Source: Climacium dendroides
Lineage: Eukaryota > Streptophyta > Bryopsida > Hypnales > Climaciaceae
Direction of reading: 5' to 3'
DNA: 64,000 nucleotides
Assembly (NCBI GenBank): GCA_950106755.1
Contig: OX467090.1
Coordinates: 5,642,001 to 5,706,000, forward strand
Position numbers and translations under genes: made by a program. The notes under the pieces were generated by a model. It saw only the letters and a list, made by a program, of their open reading frames with translations. It did not search any database and had not been told where the DNA came from. This document shows positions 37,796-48,748 of this stretch, one piece after another (the first letter of the stretch is position 1; each line of letters starts with the position of its first letter).

Positions 37796-39437
37796 TCATA
37801 CCATCGGGGAGCCGAGAGTTAGGCTAGGATTGAGTTCTTTAAAAACTTCCGAGAGGTTCCGGTTCCGCTCCCCTTGAGCGCCAATAGGTCCCGCCTCTTC
37901 ACGGTTTGGCGAATCAAGGTTGATCGCCTGTATGCCCGAGTTTCCAACCCCGGGGTTCTGCAAAGTTTTCTTTGACTGTGGGGTCTTGTCCTTCCCCTCC
38001 TTAGAAACTCCCAGGTTGAAAACACTCGTCAGGGAAAGTTCCGATAGTCGGAGGGGGATCTCGGCTAACCGCTTGCTGCTCTCTTCCATCCGTTCTGCAG
38101 CAGTTCTCGCCAGCTCCAGAGTCCCTTCCACCTGCTCAGCAAAGTCGGTGAGGATCCGGACCACTTGGTTACCAGAGATCTTATTCTCCTTTTTGGACCT
38201 CCTCATCAAAGAGTTTGGCCTTGATCACGGCAGTTCCGGATTCGCCGAACATCGTCCGTATCTGCTCGATCAGTTTCCGGGCTTCCTCCTCCATGTCTGC
38301 GGTGGTAGCCGCATTTTCCTTCAAGATGAACAGCTTCGACTTGGAAGAATCCAATTCTTCCTGAAGCTTCCTGTTCTCCTGCTCCATCTTCCGGATCTCG
38401 TCCGGACTAGAAATACATTCGGCCACCTTCCCAGCTAGCGTACTATCTGATTTGGCCCCCACCAACATCCCAATCTCCTCCAAGACTGCCTTATTGAGCT
38501 TCCAATCCGCTTGCAGTCCGCCCAGGATGTCAATCAATTGCTCGAACGAATCATTTATATTTCCTCTCGGTTGGGAACACTCACCCTGGTGAACCTGCTT
38601 CCTCTGAACTAGATTAGAGGGGCCTGGTGGAGTCCCTCGTCCGTGTGGAAGAGTGGTCTTCTGTCGCTTGAACACGGGCAGAGGTGGGTCGTCTTCCTCC
38701 TCGGCCTCGGATCAGGATTCCGGTTCCATATCCTCGTCGGAATCGGACTCGCCATACTTCAGGAGATTTTCGTGGTTCTTCCACTCCGTCTCCTCCGTAT
38801 GCATCAAGAGCTGTTGGTGCTTGTACAAGTGGAAGACATAGGGCGACAGAGGTGTTGCCCTATTCTTCTGAACCCGGATGACAAGTGAGGAGACTAGCTC
38901 GGAAATGAACTTCGCCCAATCCACTTTCCGCTCCCCGGTTAGCGCTCCAAAAATTGTATTGCCCAAACTGATTGTCATCCGGGTGGGCTTATTCGGATGC
39001 AGAGTTGGAACCAAGAAATGCAGGAGTCCACGATGCTGCTCGTCGATACAGTCCTCTACAGCGTATCCATCTTTGGGGTTGACGGCACCCTGAAACCTTC
39101 CGTATACGTAATCGTCTTTTCGGCTGGCCATACCTCCACCCCCAGTCCGGAACTCGTACACCTGCCTCTAGTGTTCTTCCGTCCATTTGTGCAGTACGCC
39201 CCGGATTGTTCCATCGAACTGGTTGGAGGCTTTGACAAGGATCTCCCTCACCATTCGTTCCTCCCGAAAACTCCAGGGTTTCTCAGCGAAACCCGCACAA
39301 CCCATTACCGCCAGGTCCGCGAGAAGCTCCATCTTCTCGGGCTCCTTGGTCGATATAATTGGACTTATCTTCCAGAGTTTGACTTTGTGAGGAGGCGGTG
39401 TGGCGGAACCTCTATTCTTCTTTTGTAGCTGCGGCAT
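37796..39437 (-). pseudogene. Decayed mobile-element ORF nested in the hAT intron (gag-like?)
   Basis: One minus-strand frame runs from ATG at 39437 (in-frame codons extend to about 39500) down to about 38200, interrupted by TAG at 39168-39170 and TGA at 38712-38714. After a one-base frameshift near 38200 it continues to 37796. N-terminal basic residues are followed by a compact region with MTISLGNTIFGALTGERKV and VFHLYKHQQLL, an acidic stretch (ESDSDEDMEPE), then a coiled coil (about 38250-38400: IRKMEQENRKLQEEL) and a second helical region. The MTISLGNTIF...LYKHQQLL part resembles proteins of unknown role often annotated in plants as putative transposon or retrotransposon gag-like products. 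No polymerase, integrase or terminal repeats were seen, so the class is unsure. Confidence 0.5.
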
Positions 39438-39895
39438 AGGAGCAGGCGTTCCTCCAAATCCGAAAACCCTTAACTCTCTCTCTGGTGCACAACTGTCCAC
39501 ACGACCTCTCTCTCTGACTCACACAGGCGTCCTCCGCTTCCTAGTAACTCGCACTTCTCTTAGCACTCAGTTACTTGGCCGGAAAGACAATCTTCAACAA
39601 CACACTCTCACGCACGCGCTTATACTCACCCAACCCTCAGTACTGAGTGACTGAGTCACTCAGTCACTCAGTACTCAGTCGGAAAGATAACCTGCAATCG
39701 CATATGTACAAAACACACACACCCAGCAAACGCCTGACTCAGGCTTCTGCGCTCAGATCTATACATCCTCTTAGAGCAAAAACTAAGGCTCAACAACACT
39801 AAGGGTGCAGGAACACGCAAGACACAAAGGGCAGAAGGGTAGGGGGCAGCAAGAAGATGTCAGAAAAAAAAGGGCTGAGCTGAAAACTCTTGCCC

Positions 39896-39902
39896 TTATA
39901 TA
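39896..39902 (-). promoter_or_regulatory. TATA box for the nested element ORF
   Basis: On the minus strand the sequence reads CTATATAAGGGC, a canonical plant TATA box, 460 bases before the first ATG of the nested ORF (39437). Transcription would run opposite to the surrounding hAT gene. Confidence 0.5.
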
Positions 39903-42900
39903 GTCTCCCACGACCCGGTTCTGGTCTATACTCAATCCGGTCTAGATCTATATGAAACTCTAACCCTAATCCGGATTAGTTGAACCCGGTCCTTACTTAA
40001 CAATCCGGTTCTACCTCTCTCCATGTTTTGGATCACTTTCAGGGAGGAATTAAATTCCGGTCCTAACTTTCTTAATGACTAGATTGCTATTATCCGGTTC
40101 GAGATGATAACATCCGGTTTTCCGTTACATCTGGGTAGGACTTGACACCTTAAAGTTGATTTTTGCGAAAAATACTTAGGTAAACTAAAAGAAATCACTA
40201 GATTGCCTTGCCACACAACTCCCAATCTATGGACACTGAGATTGTTCTTTCATGCCCTGTTGTTGTGCCTGTCTCCGATGACGAGGAAGGCACTTCAAAT
40301 TCAGAGGAAGATTTAGATTTGAGTGCAGACGAAATGGTGAATTCGGACGACGATGCTTTCATGGATCCTCCAATGCGTGGTAGGAAGAAGAGGAAGAGTA
40401 GAGACCTCAGACTAAAGGGTGGAAAGGCTGCGGGAACATCTACCACTAACACCATGAAGAAACTCAAGAAAAACTATGACCTTCATCAAAAATTCCACAC
40501 CGAGTGGGTAGCGAAGGAGCCGTGGAGTGAGGCAGTCTTGGCAGAGGACGGCGTCATGCACTTGGTTCGGTGCAGGCCTTGCTTTGTAGTGCGTGGGAAA
40601 CCCATACACATGGCTCCGAAGTGGGATACTCTTTCAAAACATGGTGAACGTGAAATCCACAAAAAATGCATGCTCCTCTACGCAGCTCGTGGTCCTGTGT
40701 CTGTGGCTGAGCTAATTCAGGGGTGTAGCACGATGGAGTCACGGAGGAAACGCGTCCAATTTGCAACGTTGTTTCAATTGCTCACAGGGGGGAGGCCCAT
40801 GACGGAATTCGAGGCTAGATTTGAGTTGTATGACTTCCTTGAGGTTCCTCAGCTACCTCGCAAGCACTGGGGTTTGGGTTCCGGATGGATAATGGTAGAG
40901 CATTTGTATGACTTTGTCAAACAGAGAATCAAGACTCTTGTATCTAGTGCTGCGTACTTTGCCTTGTCTGCAGATGAAACCACTACATGCGACAATTCGA
41001 GTTGGATAGCAATTCATGCTTACGTTATGGAGAATTGGTGCCGCGTGCCTCTCCTCCTTTCAATCCAGAAAATGGATGCCGATGGGGCCACTGCCAACAA
41101 ACTAACCACCGTTATTACAGAGGCATTGATTGCGGGGGGTGGGGTGATAGATGACGAGATTGCAGATAAGTTACTTTGCTTCGGCGCTGATGGCGTCAGC
41201 ACTTTTTAGGGCTTGAAGTCCGGGGTGACGACACAGATAAAAGATAAGTTTGCACCTTTCACTACTGGGGTGCATTACTATGCCCATCGCTTGAATTTGG
41301 CCGCTCAGTTACTGTCTTCACTGATAGTGATGCATGCCGTAGAGGAAGTTCTCCGCATGACACATGCATACTTCGCGCATTTTCCGAAGAAGGCAACCGA
41401 ATTTAGGGCCTTGGCTCAACAGCTCGAGTCTATAGGCCTGAAGCTCCTAAAGAACGTCAAAACGTGCTGGATGAGTTGCCTCGCTCCTATTCGAAGGCTC
41501 CTTGCAGAATACAAGGGTGTCATTGCCATGATGCTTGCCGACAAAAACGACAGGAAATGGGGCTCGAAGGCAAGGGTGAGCTCCTGCATTCTAAATTGAG
41601 GTGTTTTTTTTAGTTTATGCATTTTGGTTGGTAAGTGCTTTTTTTTCCCCCAAGTTGTTCGTTGTAAACTTGGTTGTAAACTTCTTTTCCTATCTTGTAG
41701 GAAACCAGCTACATGGATCTAACATTTTGGTCTTCTTTTGGACGCAGGCAAATTTGGCTCTATTGCTTGATCCATACGTCTTGCTTGGAATGCTGGCCCT
41801 CCTTCTGATGTTGGAATCAATGGATACATTGATTTAGTGGGCCCAAAGACGAGACACGTTCATCTGTGGCTTTGTAGGCGCACTAGGCACATGCCAGAGC
41901 AACTTGTTCACATTTTACTTGAATGCTGACACAGCTTTTCGCAAGGATGAGTTCCATGCATATAACCAAGTTGTCCAGTGTTCTCATGAGCAGATTCTCA
42001 TGAAGTGGGAGGCAAATCTGAACTTGCCTTATGAGAGCTTGGCGTTTGTGGTGGTGGAGAAACTTTGCACGCTTTGCATGAAGGAAAAATGCTGAATCGG
42101 GAGGGATATGCGGCAATTATTGCCACCGTCCAGAGCGATTGCAAAGGTCAGGTTTTGTTTTTGCTTTTGCTTTCTTGTCTAGAGTGCTTGCTCCATTGCT
42201 TGCATGTTTCTTTGCTCTGCCTGCCGTAACTTTTGCCCTTGTTTTCTGATGTAACTCTTACCCTTGTTGTCTAACAGAGGCTGCATGAAAATTGATGGAC
42301 GAAATGACCTCAAGGTTTCCTGATCATGGCTTGATGGACGCTTTGGGGGTTGTTTATCCTCAGTATTGGCTTCAAGGAGATTGCGTAGTCAGCTTCCGAA
42401 AGCATCTTGACGTTCTTAAAAATTTCTACGGAGAGCCCAAGTGGATTGGGGAGGGTGAGAGCAGATGTTTTGTCCCTGCCATCATAGACAAATTCCTCCT
42501 TGAGTCAGAGCAGCCTTTGTTTAAAATTGCCATGATTGCCAATGCACACGCAGCCATGGAGCTGCCTCTACTAAATGCTCCTGCACACCAACTGGTGAAT
42601 CCCCTGACAAAACTGTGGAGGACTCTGGACGCCAATTCTTCCCTTGGCAAAAACTTCGGAGAATATATTAAGTTGGCACAAATTGCCATGGTTCATGTGC
42701 TGGGGAGCGTTGAAGATGAATGCACATTCTCTGCACTGTCTTTTCTGAAGGACAGACTACGTAACAGGCTGGATCAACACCTTGGCGTGGTGGTGGGCAT
42801 GCATTGTCAAAATGTATACAGCCTAAAGACTTCCCGTACGATGACTGCTTCAAGTAGTGGGTGCTGGCTGCTGAGTGTCAGCGTTATGCAATCACAGTGT

Positions 42901-42953
42901 AACCTACTGTGCTTGCAATATGTAGTACCTTCATAGGATGTAGTGGGTTTTGG

Positions 42954-43011
42954 GTAGCGGGTGGGTTTTGCAACAGAGTTTTGTAGCGGGTGGGTTTTGT
43001 AGCAGAGTTTT
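42954..43011. repeat. Two-copy tandem repeat, 29-bp unit
   Basis: GTAGCGGGTGGGTTTTG then NANCAGAGTTTT occurs twice in a row just past the hAT gene end, possibly in its 3' region. Confidence 0.8.
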
Positions 43012-43185
43012 TGTTGCACCTTAGGTTCTAGTTGTAATTTTGGGGAATGCCCATGTCATGATGTACTTCTTTAAGGAACATGACTTTCATTTCTTTACTG
43101 TTGTAAATCTCTTGTGTTTTGTTAGATTTTGGTAGCTGCTTGCAGATGGAGAGTACAGGATGGCACGAGCTTGGTATAGTAATTT

Positions 43186-44230
43186 CACTATAACAAAACA
43201 TGGTAAAAAAGGCCGCACTCAAACTCAATTTATTGGCCTTTTTACCATATTTTCGTGGCAGTCAAATCCATTACTAAATAACTCAGAAACGAACGACTGT
43301 CATTTGATTTATTGGATGTCATACGCGTAGTGAATTCAATTGAAGTGAATGCATATATGTTATAGTGATGTCTTGTTCTTGGTAGGGTGGTTACGTGTGA
43401 CCAAAACTAATGTACACATCACTGATACACGTACAAATGAAACTGAAATAATTCATATGTACATGGCATATTTGTACGTTCATATGCGCACATGCATGTT
43501 GTGGTGTGGCTTTAATTTGAGATACACGAACGCGCGCACTAGTTGACATTGAAACATAATTGATTGATTACATGTGCATATTGGTGTTTCATATATATTT
43601 TGAAATACAATTACATGTGCCATAGGTTCCAGTGTATGATTTTGAAACACAATTATGTGCGCACGCTACGCACGTACGCTATACGTGCACACTTCATGTA
43701 TATATGTATAGGCTGCATAGTGCGTATGCGCAATCATATACATGCATTCTTATTTTTACCAGATGACGATGCATGTTGTAAACATCTATTTAGATAGTCA
43801 TTCATCTTCAATAACAACTGTACACACGTAAGCGCGCTAATTCTTAATTTGCATCAATTCTAAAATGTAAATGTCTGCACACAAACGCCTACACCTTGCC
43901 TCAATCCTAAAATGCATGCATGTGCGCGTGCAGATGCCTACACCTTGCCTGCATTCCAAAATACAAGCATGTGCATGCGCAAAGACACTTTGCAGCAATT
44001 GTAGAATGTATGCATGCATGTGCGCAAGCGCACTACCTCTGTATTCTTCAATTGACATTTGCATCCTGCTTACAATCACCCTTACTTTTGAAAGCACACA
44101 TGAACATGTGCCACAACTTTTTTCTGTTCAAGTATGCCTGCACAGTTGCAAAAGCAAATGCAGCAACACATTTTCTATGTTCAGGTGTGATTATTTTCAT
44201 GAGCTACTTCTTCCCTACTAAATTTTAAAC
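43186..44230 (-). mobile_element. CACTA-type terminus with subterminal repeats
   Basis: CACTATAACAAAACATGG at 43186 matches the plant CACTA terminal pattern CACTA-NAA-AA. It is followed by an inverted GGTAAAAAAGGCC / GGCCTTTTTACC pair (43202-43250). From about 43480 to 44040 the sequence is crowded with TGCGCA, ATGTGC and ACGTGC words, as expected of the subterminal transposase-binding repeats of CACTA elements. The decayed En/Spm-like gene on the minus strand (46575-52745) reads toward this end. A closer TATAGTG at 43361-43367 would make a 182-bp element, but the flanking triplets differ. The far end was not found in the window. Confidence 0.45.
43873..44040. repeat. Degenerate tandem repeat, about 55-bp unit, three copies
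   Basis: Units share GCCTACACCTTGCCT, then CCTAAAATGCATGCATGTGC; the third is more diverged (GCAGCAATTGTAGAATGTAT). It lies inside the TGCGCA-rich subterminal region. Confidence 0.7.
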
Positions 44231-46574
44231 ATGCATGTTCAGAATCAAATGTACATGCACTACAATTAACATGGTCAACAGATGAATACATACTCAGAGG
44301 AAAAGCACATTCAATCCAGTACAAGTTTATTCCAACATACAATATAGTGAGAACTTATATGTCGAAAAACATTATGTAGGTCTTCTGTAAATAAGAATGG
44401 CCTATCAATTTTCAGAGTAACTTCCACATGCTACTGTACAGTAGCTGCTACAAACTGAAGACTTCCATCTGCACAAATTTCATTTCCTCGGTCCTGTATT
44501 TGTATGGAGTTCTGCAAGAACAATGATGCATAAAAAACATCAATAACAACAATGAGCATTGACGAAACACTATCTAAGAATTCAAAGGCACATTCCAAAA
44601 ACATTTTCAAGAACACTACACTTCAACTTCATATGTTTTCCCAAGAGCAGAAATAAAAATTAAATCACATAATGCTTTACATTTCCGTACGTATATCTAA
44701 CTCTTCTTAGCCAATTCGACTGAACTGTTCTGCAAAGTCTTCCGTGCTCCTGTTTCATCCACGAAACTGTACCTCATACTGCACAGAAGAAGAGGTGAAA
44801 CAAATGTTCTTTACATTACCAAGTGATGATTCTAACACTTTACAATCACTATCATTATACACTTTTAGTATAATATGAAGTCCAAATCTCCAAAAGTCCT
44901 CCCTTCATTTACAACATCCTGCTTTACCATTTCACTTAATTGGGCTTTTTAAGTGGCTACAGAAAGCGCACGAAGTCCATTTTTCACGGGCTACCATCTC
45001 TGCACTTTTAATATAGACATCAATCACTAGCATGCCTACAGAAAACACTACCATCACGTCCAACATTACCTACTTCTCAGAATTACCGAAGGCAAGCCAG
45101 GGCCCACAAATTGCATGGTAAATGCCGTCATCATATATGAACTATTCATACCAAATAAGCTTACAATCTCTTCAATAAGCACTCCACGAGTCCAATAATA
45201 AAGAAGGGAAAACAGTGTACTAGATGCTCTCTCGTAGCCTTCCATGTCCCCAGTGTAGTCTTGGATTTGCAAACAATCTGCTCCGCACTCCACCAAGCGA
45301 TTACTACATCCTCCTTCATAGCATAATGGGGAATTCTTCTCCACATCAATATGACAGGTGACATCGATTATCGACTTCCTCATAGACTACACTAAAACAT
45401 TACACTGCAAGTACAAAACGAGCTTCCCATTTCCACGAAACACATGACTCCCACTATCATTGACAATTGACAATTCGCAATTTGCATAGCAGCCCTGTGT
45501 TCAAAAATAATGATGCACTAAGTTGTACTAGATAGAATTCTATGCTTGTCCGAGGTATCAGAGGAAAACCAGATTGTGTATGTCGATCAGTTCCGCAAAC
45601 TAACTTGGTGATGCTGTAAATGCACAAGCAAAGCGGCGGCACTTGCTGCTATGGAAAGGTAAAAGGACGCCACAACCTCACGACGAGCCTCAACGCATCC
45701 AATACCGCCATTCCGAAAACCAACTTCGTTGTCCCTCAGCTCACTGCCATCTTCAGCGCTATGGAACTCGCTGAGAAAGGTGCTGACGCACTTCCCGGTA
45801 CATTCATGAACTCTCTAATTCCGTGGCTTGCAACCATCATTTTCACTCTTCTACCTCCAATTAAATGGATTGCAAACGTAATCTTCATTTTACAACTCTC
45901 AATTCACATGAATTGCTATCTTCATCTTCACTCCTCAACTCTCAAATTCTATGCATTCTAAATGTAGTCTCCATTCTCCGACTCCCCAACTTCATGGACT
46001 GTAACACTACTATTCACTTCTCCACCCTCAAAACCAAATGCCAACAACCCTATCAATAACATTTTGAGTTCAAAAACGTAAATCCCATGTGCGCACTTAA
46101 GAAATTCCAATTCTTCAAAACTTATTCACTTGAAATTCACAATCGTGCAACTATTAATGAACTGACTGCCAGAGTTGCGTCACTCTCATAAATATCTACC
46201 TTTTCAACAATATCAGTAAGAATATGACAAGTATTGGGGTTTTTTAAATAGCCGACTACTCTTCATATCTGCAAAAAAAAGACTGCCACTCTGTATTATG
46301 GAAATGAACTTTTACAACAGCCAACTCTCCAGGTACGCACTAATTTCCATCTGCCACTAACGTTTTCTCAATATCAACCACTTCCACGTCAGTATGTTGA
46401 CACATACAACAATTTATTTCACCTACATGAAAACGAGCAACACCTAAACAAACACACGGGCCTACAAGATCTACATCCTCTCATTTCCAAGCGCATGAGA
46501 GTCTTCTCCTATGGTAACTCTATGCCAACCTACGCCAACAGAATGGTCGTGTACCTTTCAGGCTATCATACTCG
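44231..46574. other. Region downstream of the En/Spm-like pseudogene
   Basis: Composition is less AT-rich and the minus strand is purine-rich, as in the neighbouring exons. Frames at 45066-45383 (minus) and 45620-45961 (plus) have no recognisable domain. Further 3' exons of the minus-strand gene could be here but I could not join any. Confidence 0.35.
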
Positions 46575-46764
46575 TCAATTGTCACCGGATTTGCGCACCA
46601 TCCTCCAACCTTTAGAACCCTGCGTACCGCTTATTCCCGTGTTTGAGAAACGGCCCCTCCTCTTCTCTTTCCCTGCTTCTCTGCTCAAAGGTGCATCCCG
46701 TTTCTTCCGGCTATCTTCAAAGTCTGAGTCGCTGTTTGTATTGTCCTGAGATAATGGGGTAATT

Positions 46765-47377
46765 GGGTGAAAGTACACTAGACCCCATACACTTTTGGCA
46801 AAATTTTAGTACTTTAAAAGTACAAATTTACTAAAGAAAGTGAAATATAAGGTGGAAAAACAAAAAATTTCAAATTCCATCACTTAGCCATTCTAGAACT
46901 AGCCAATAGAATCTAAAATCTTAGAGTTGATTTTGAAATTGCTCACTTTTCACCAATTTATCCATTCCCAACTAAAATAATACTATTTTTTTAGATCTTT
47001 GCTACAAGAATGATGTGATTGTAAATTCAACAATAAATCCTAATAGAAGATCTATTGATGTCTATTATGGAGAAAGGAAATCAAAATTGAAGTTTCCTGA
47101 GACCAAAAATTTTGTACTTTTTCACATGATTGTAGTACAAAATTGACTGTGACTTCTTATAAATAATTCACAAAAGTACAAATTTAACACACTCAAAGAA
47201 GTTTTTCAACAAATCTTATAATGCACATGCAAACTAGACATATCTAGCATCTAGAAAAATAAAACAAAAGTTGTAAAAATGACCTTTAAGTATGAATAAC
47301 ACCTTGTAGAAAACCATGTTCTTTGAGAAAATTGAATTGTGACATGAAAAGTACAAGGGTCTAGTGTACACTTACCC
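46765..47377 (+). mobile_element. 613-bp MITE, copy A, inside an exon
   Basis: The ends are GGGTGAAAGTACACTAGACC and, reversed, GGGTAAGTGTACACTAGACC. The target duplication is AATT (46761-46764 and 47378-47381). It interrupts the last exon of the minus-strand gene; removing it with one AATT leaves an open frame across the join. It is the most diverged of the three copies. No coding frame. Confidence 0.9.
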
Positions 47378-48135
47378 AATTACCTCACCGAACAACCTCG
47401 TTATTTGGTCTATTGGGGGAATCTCAATTACATGCGAAGTGCACCACAAGATAGGTGCATTGGGCACACCCTCCACTTGGTCTAGATATTGAATATCTGC
47501 TGGGAATCGCATTTTCGAATCAAACATTACAGTTTTTTTTTTATAAAAACAACGCACCACTGTTATCATCTGTTGACCTTCTCTGCAAACCTCATTCACA
47601 GAGTCCACGCACCTTGACTTCCGATTCACTCCAGCATGGCCTTCTGCTACAATCTTCCCCACATGCTTCGGATGAAGAATCCACACTTTCGTCTGGGTCT
47701 TGATTGGATTCTGTATATACAAAACCATTTGTGAGCAACTTCCACATAAAAATACCCCTACATTCCACAACATAATTTCATCTTTAATTCAGCCAACACT
47801 CAATACATGGAACCCATCGATTTTTTCCAATGCATGCAACTCTCACAATTTGCAGTTTTTTTGTTCATTTTAGCCATATTCATAAAGGTCTTCACTGCAC
47901 TCACAGAGTTCTTCGGCCGCTTATATAACACCAACTTCTTCACAACTGAGGCGTCGATTTCAGCTAACCTCCATTTTCTCTGTACCTCCTTACCACTGTG
48001 GTGGTTCACTTTCTGTCTCGATTTCCCGCCTTCATCAGCAACCACTTTACGTTTCCTGATAACTCTTGGAAGCACAGGAGGTTCTTCATCACTCAAAGCA
48101 TTCACCTCCGTCTCAGGCCGGTCGGATTCACCATC

Positions 48136-48748
48136 GGGTAAATGTACACTAGACCCTTGTACTTTTCATGTCACAATTCAATTTTCTTAGAGAACATGGT
48201 TTTCCACTTGGTCATACTTAAACTTAAAAATTGTTTTTACAACTTTTGTTTTATTTTCCTAGATGCTACATATGTATAGTCCACATATACATCATTGAAT
48301 CTATTGAGAAACTTCTTTGAGTGAGTTAAATTTGTACTTTTATGGATTTAAAAAAAAAAGTCACAGTCAATTTTGTACTACAATCATGTGGAAAAGTACA
48401 AAATTTTTGGCCTTAGGAAACTTTTATTTTTATTTTCTTTCTTTAGAAAAGACAACAAAGGATCCTTTATTGGAATCTACTGTTATATTCACAAACACAT
48501 CATTTTTGTAGCAAAGATATAGGAAAATAGTACTATTTTAGTTGGCAATAGATAATTTGGTGAAAAGTGCACTTTTTCAAAATTACCTCAAAGATTATAG
48601 ATGCTATTGACTAGTTCTAGAATGGCTAAACAACAAAATTTGAAATTTTTTATTTTTCCACCTTCTATTTTATTTTCTTTAGTAAATTTGTACTTTTAGT
48701 ACACCAAAATTTTGCCAAAAGTGTATGGGGTCTAGTGTACTTTCACCC
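48136..48748 (-). mobile_element. 613-bp MITE, copy B, inside an exon
   Basis: Exactly the same length as copies A and C, in the opposite orientation. The target duplication is CATC (48132-48135 and 48749-48752). Removing it with one duplication joins codons for SEESD to GESDRPE in the same frame. Nearly identical to copy C: a 64-codon chance frame differs at one residue. Confidence 0.92.

Larger units (their letters stand above)
36251..42902 (+). pseudogene. Decayed hAT transposase gene, copy 1 (four exons, broken)
   Basis: Exons I can define: 36251-36589, 40202-41575, 41748-42146 and 42278-42902, with GT-AG borders and matching phases. Exon 1 encodes an Arg/Glu/Ala-rich helix (about residues 25-70). 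Exon 2 has an acidic stretch, a Lys/Arg cluster, a zinc finger (CRPC, then KHGEREIH), a hAT catalytic block SADETTTCDNSSW, then GADGVSTF and YAHRLNLAA. Exon 4 has the hAT dimerisation region (LGSVEDECTFSALSFLKDRL). These are hallmarks of the zinc-finger hAT transposases. It is dead: TAG at 36581, 41207, 41835 and 42855, TGA at 42286, and frameshifts near 42085 and 42823. Intron 1 (3.6 kb) contains an opposite-strand element ORF (37796-39437). Terminal repeats were not found. Sequence similarity to copy 2 is clear but low, so they are separate, old families. Confidence 0.78.

Noticed and set aside
36590..40201. Long terminal repeats around the nested element
   Set aside because: The two flanks share only short CCGG-rich words, not an alignable repeat.
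48317..48511. 64-codon frame repeated at 53641-53835
   Set aside because: The two near-identical frames lie inside copies B and C of the 613-bp MITE; the AT-rich translation has no domain and is not open in copy A.
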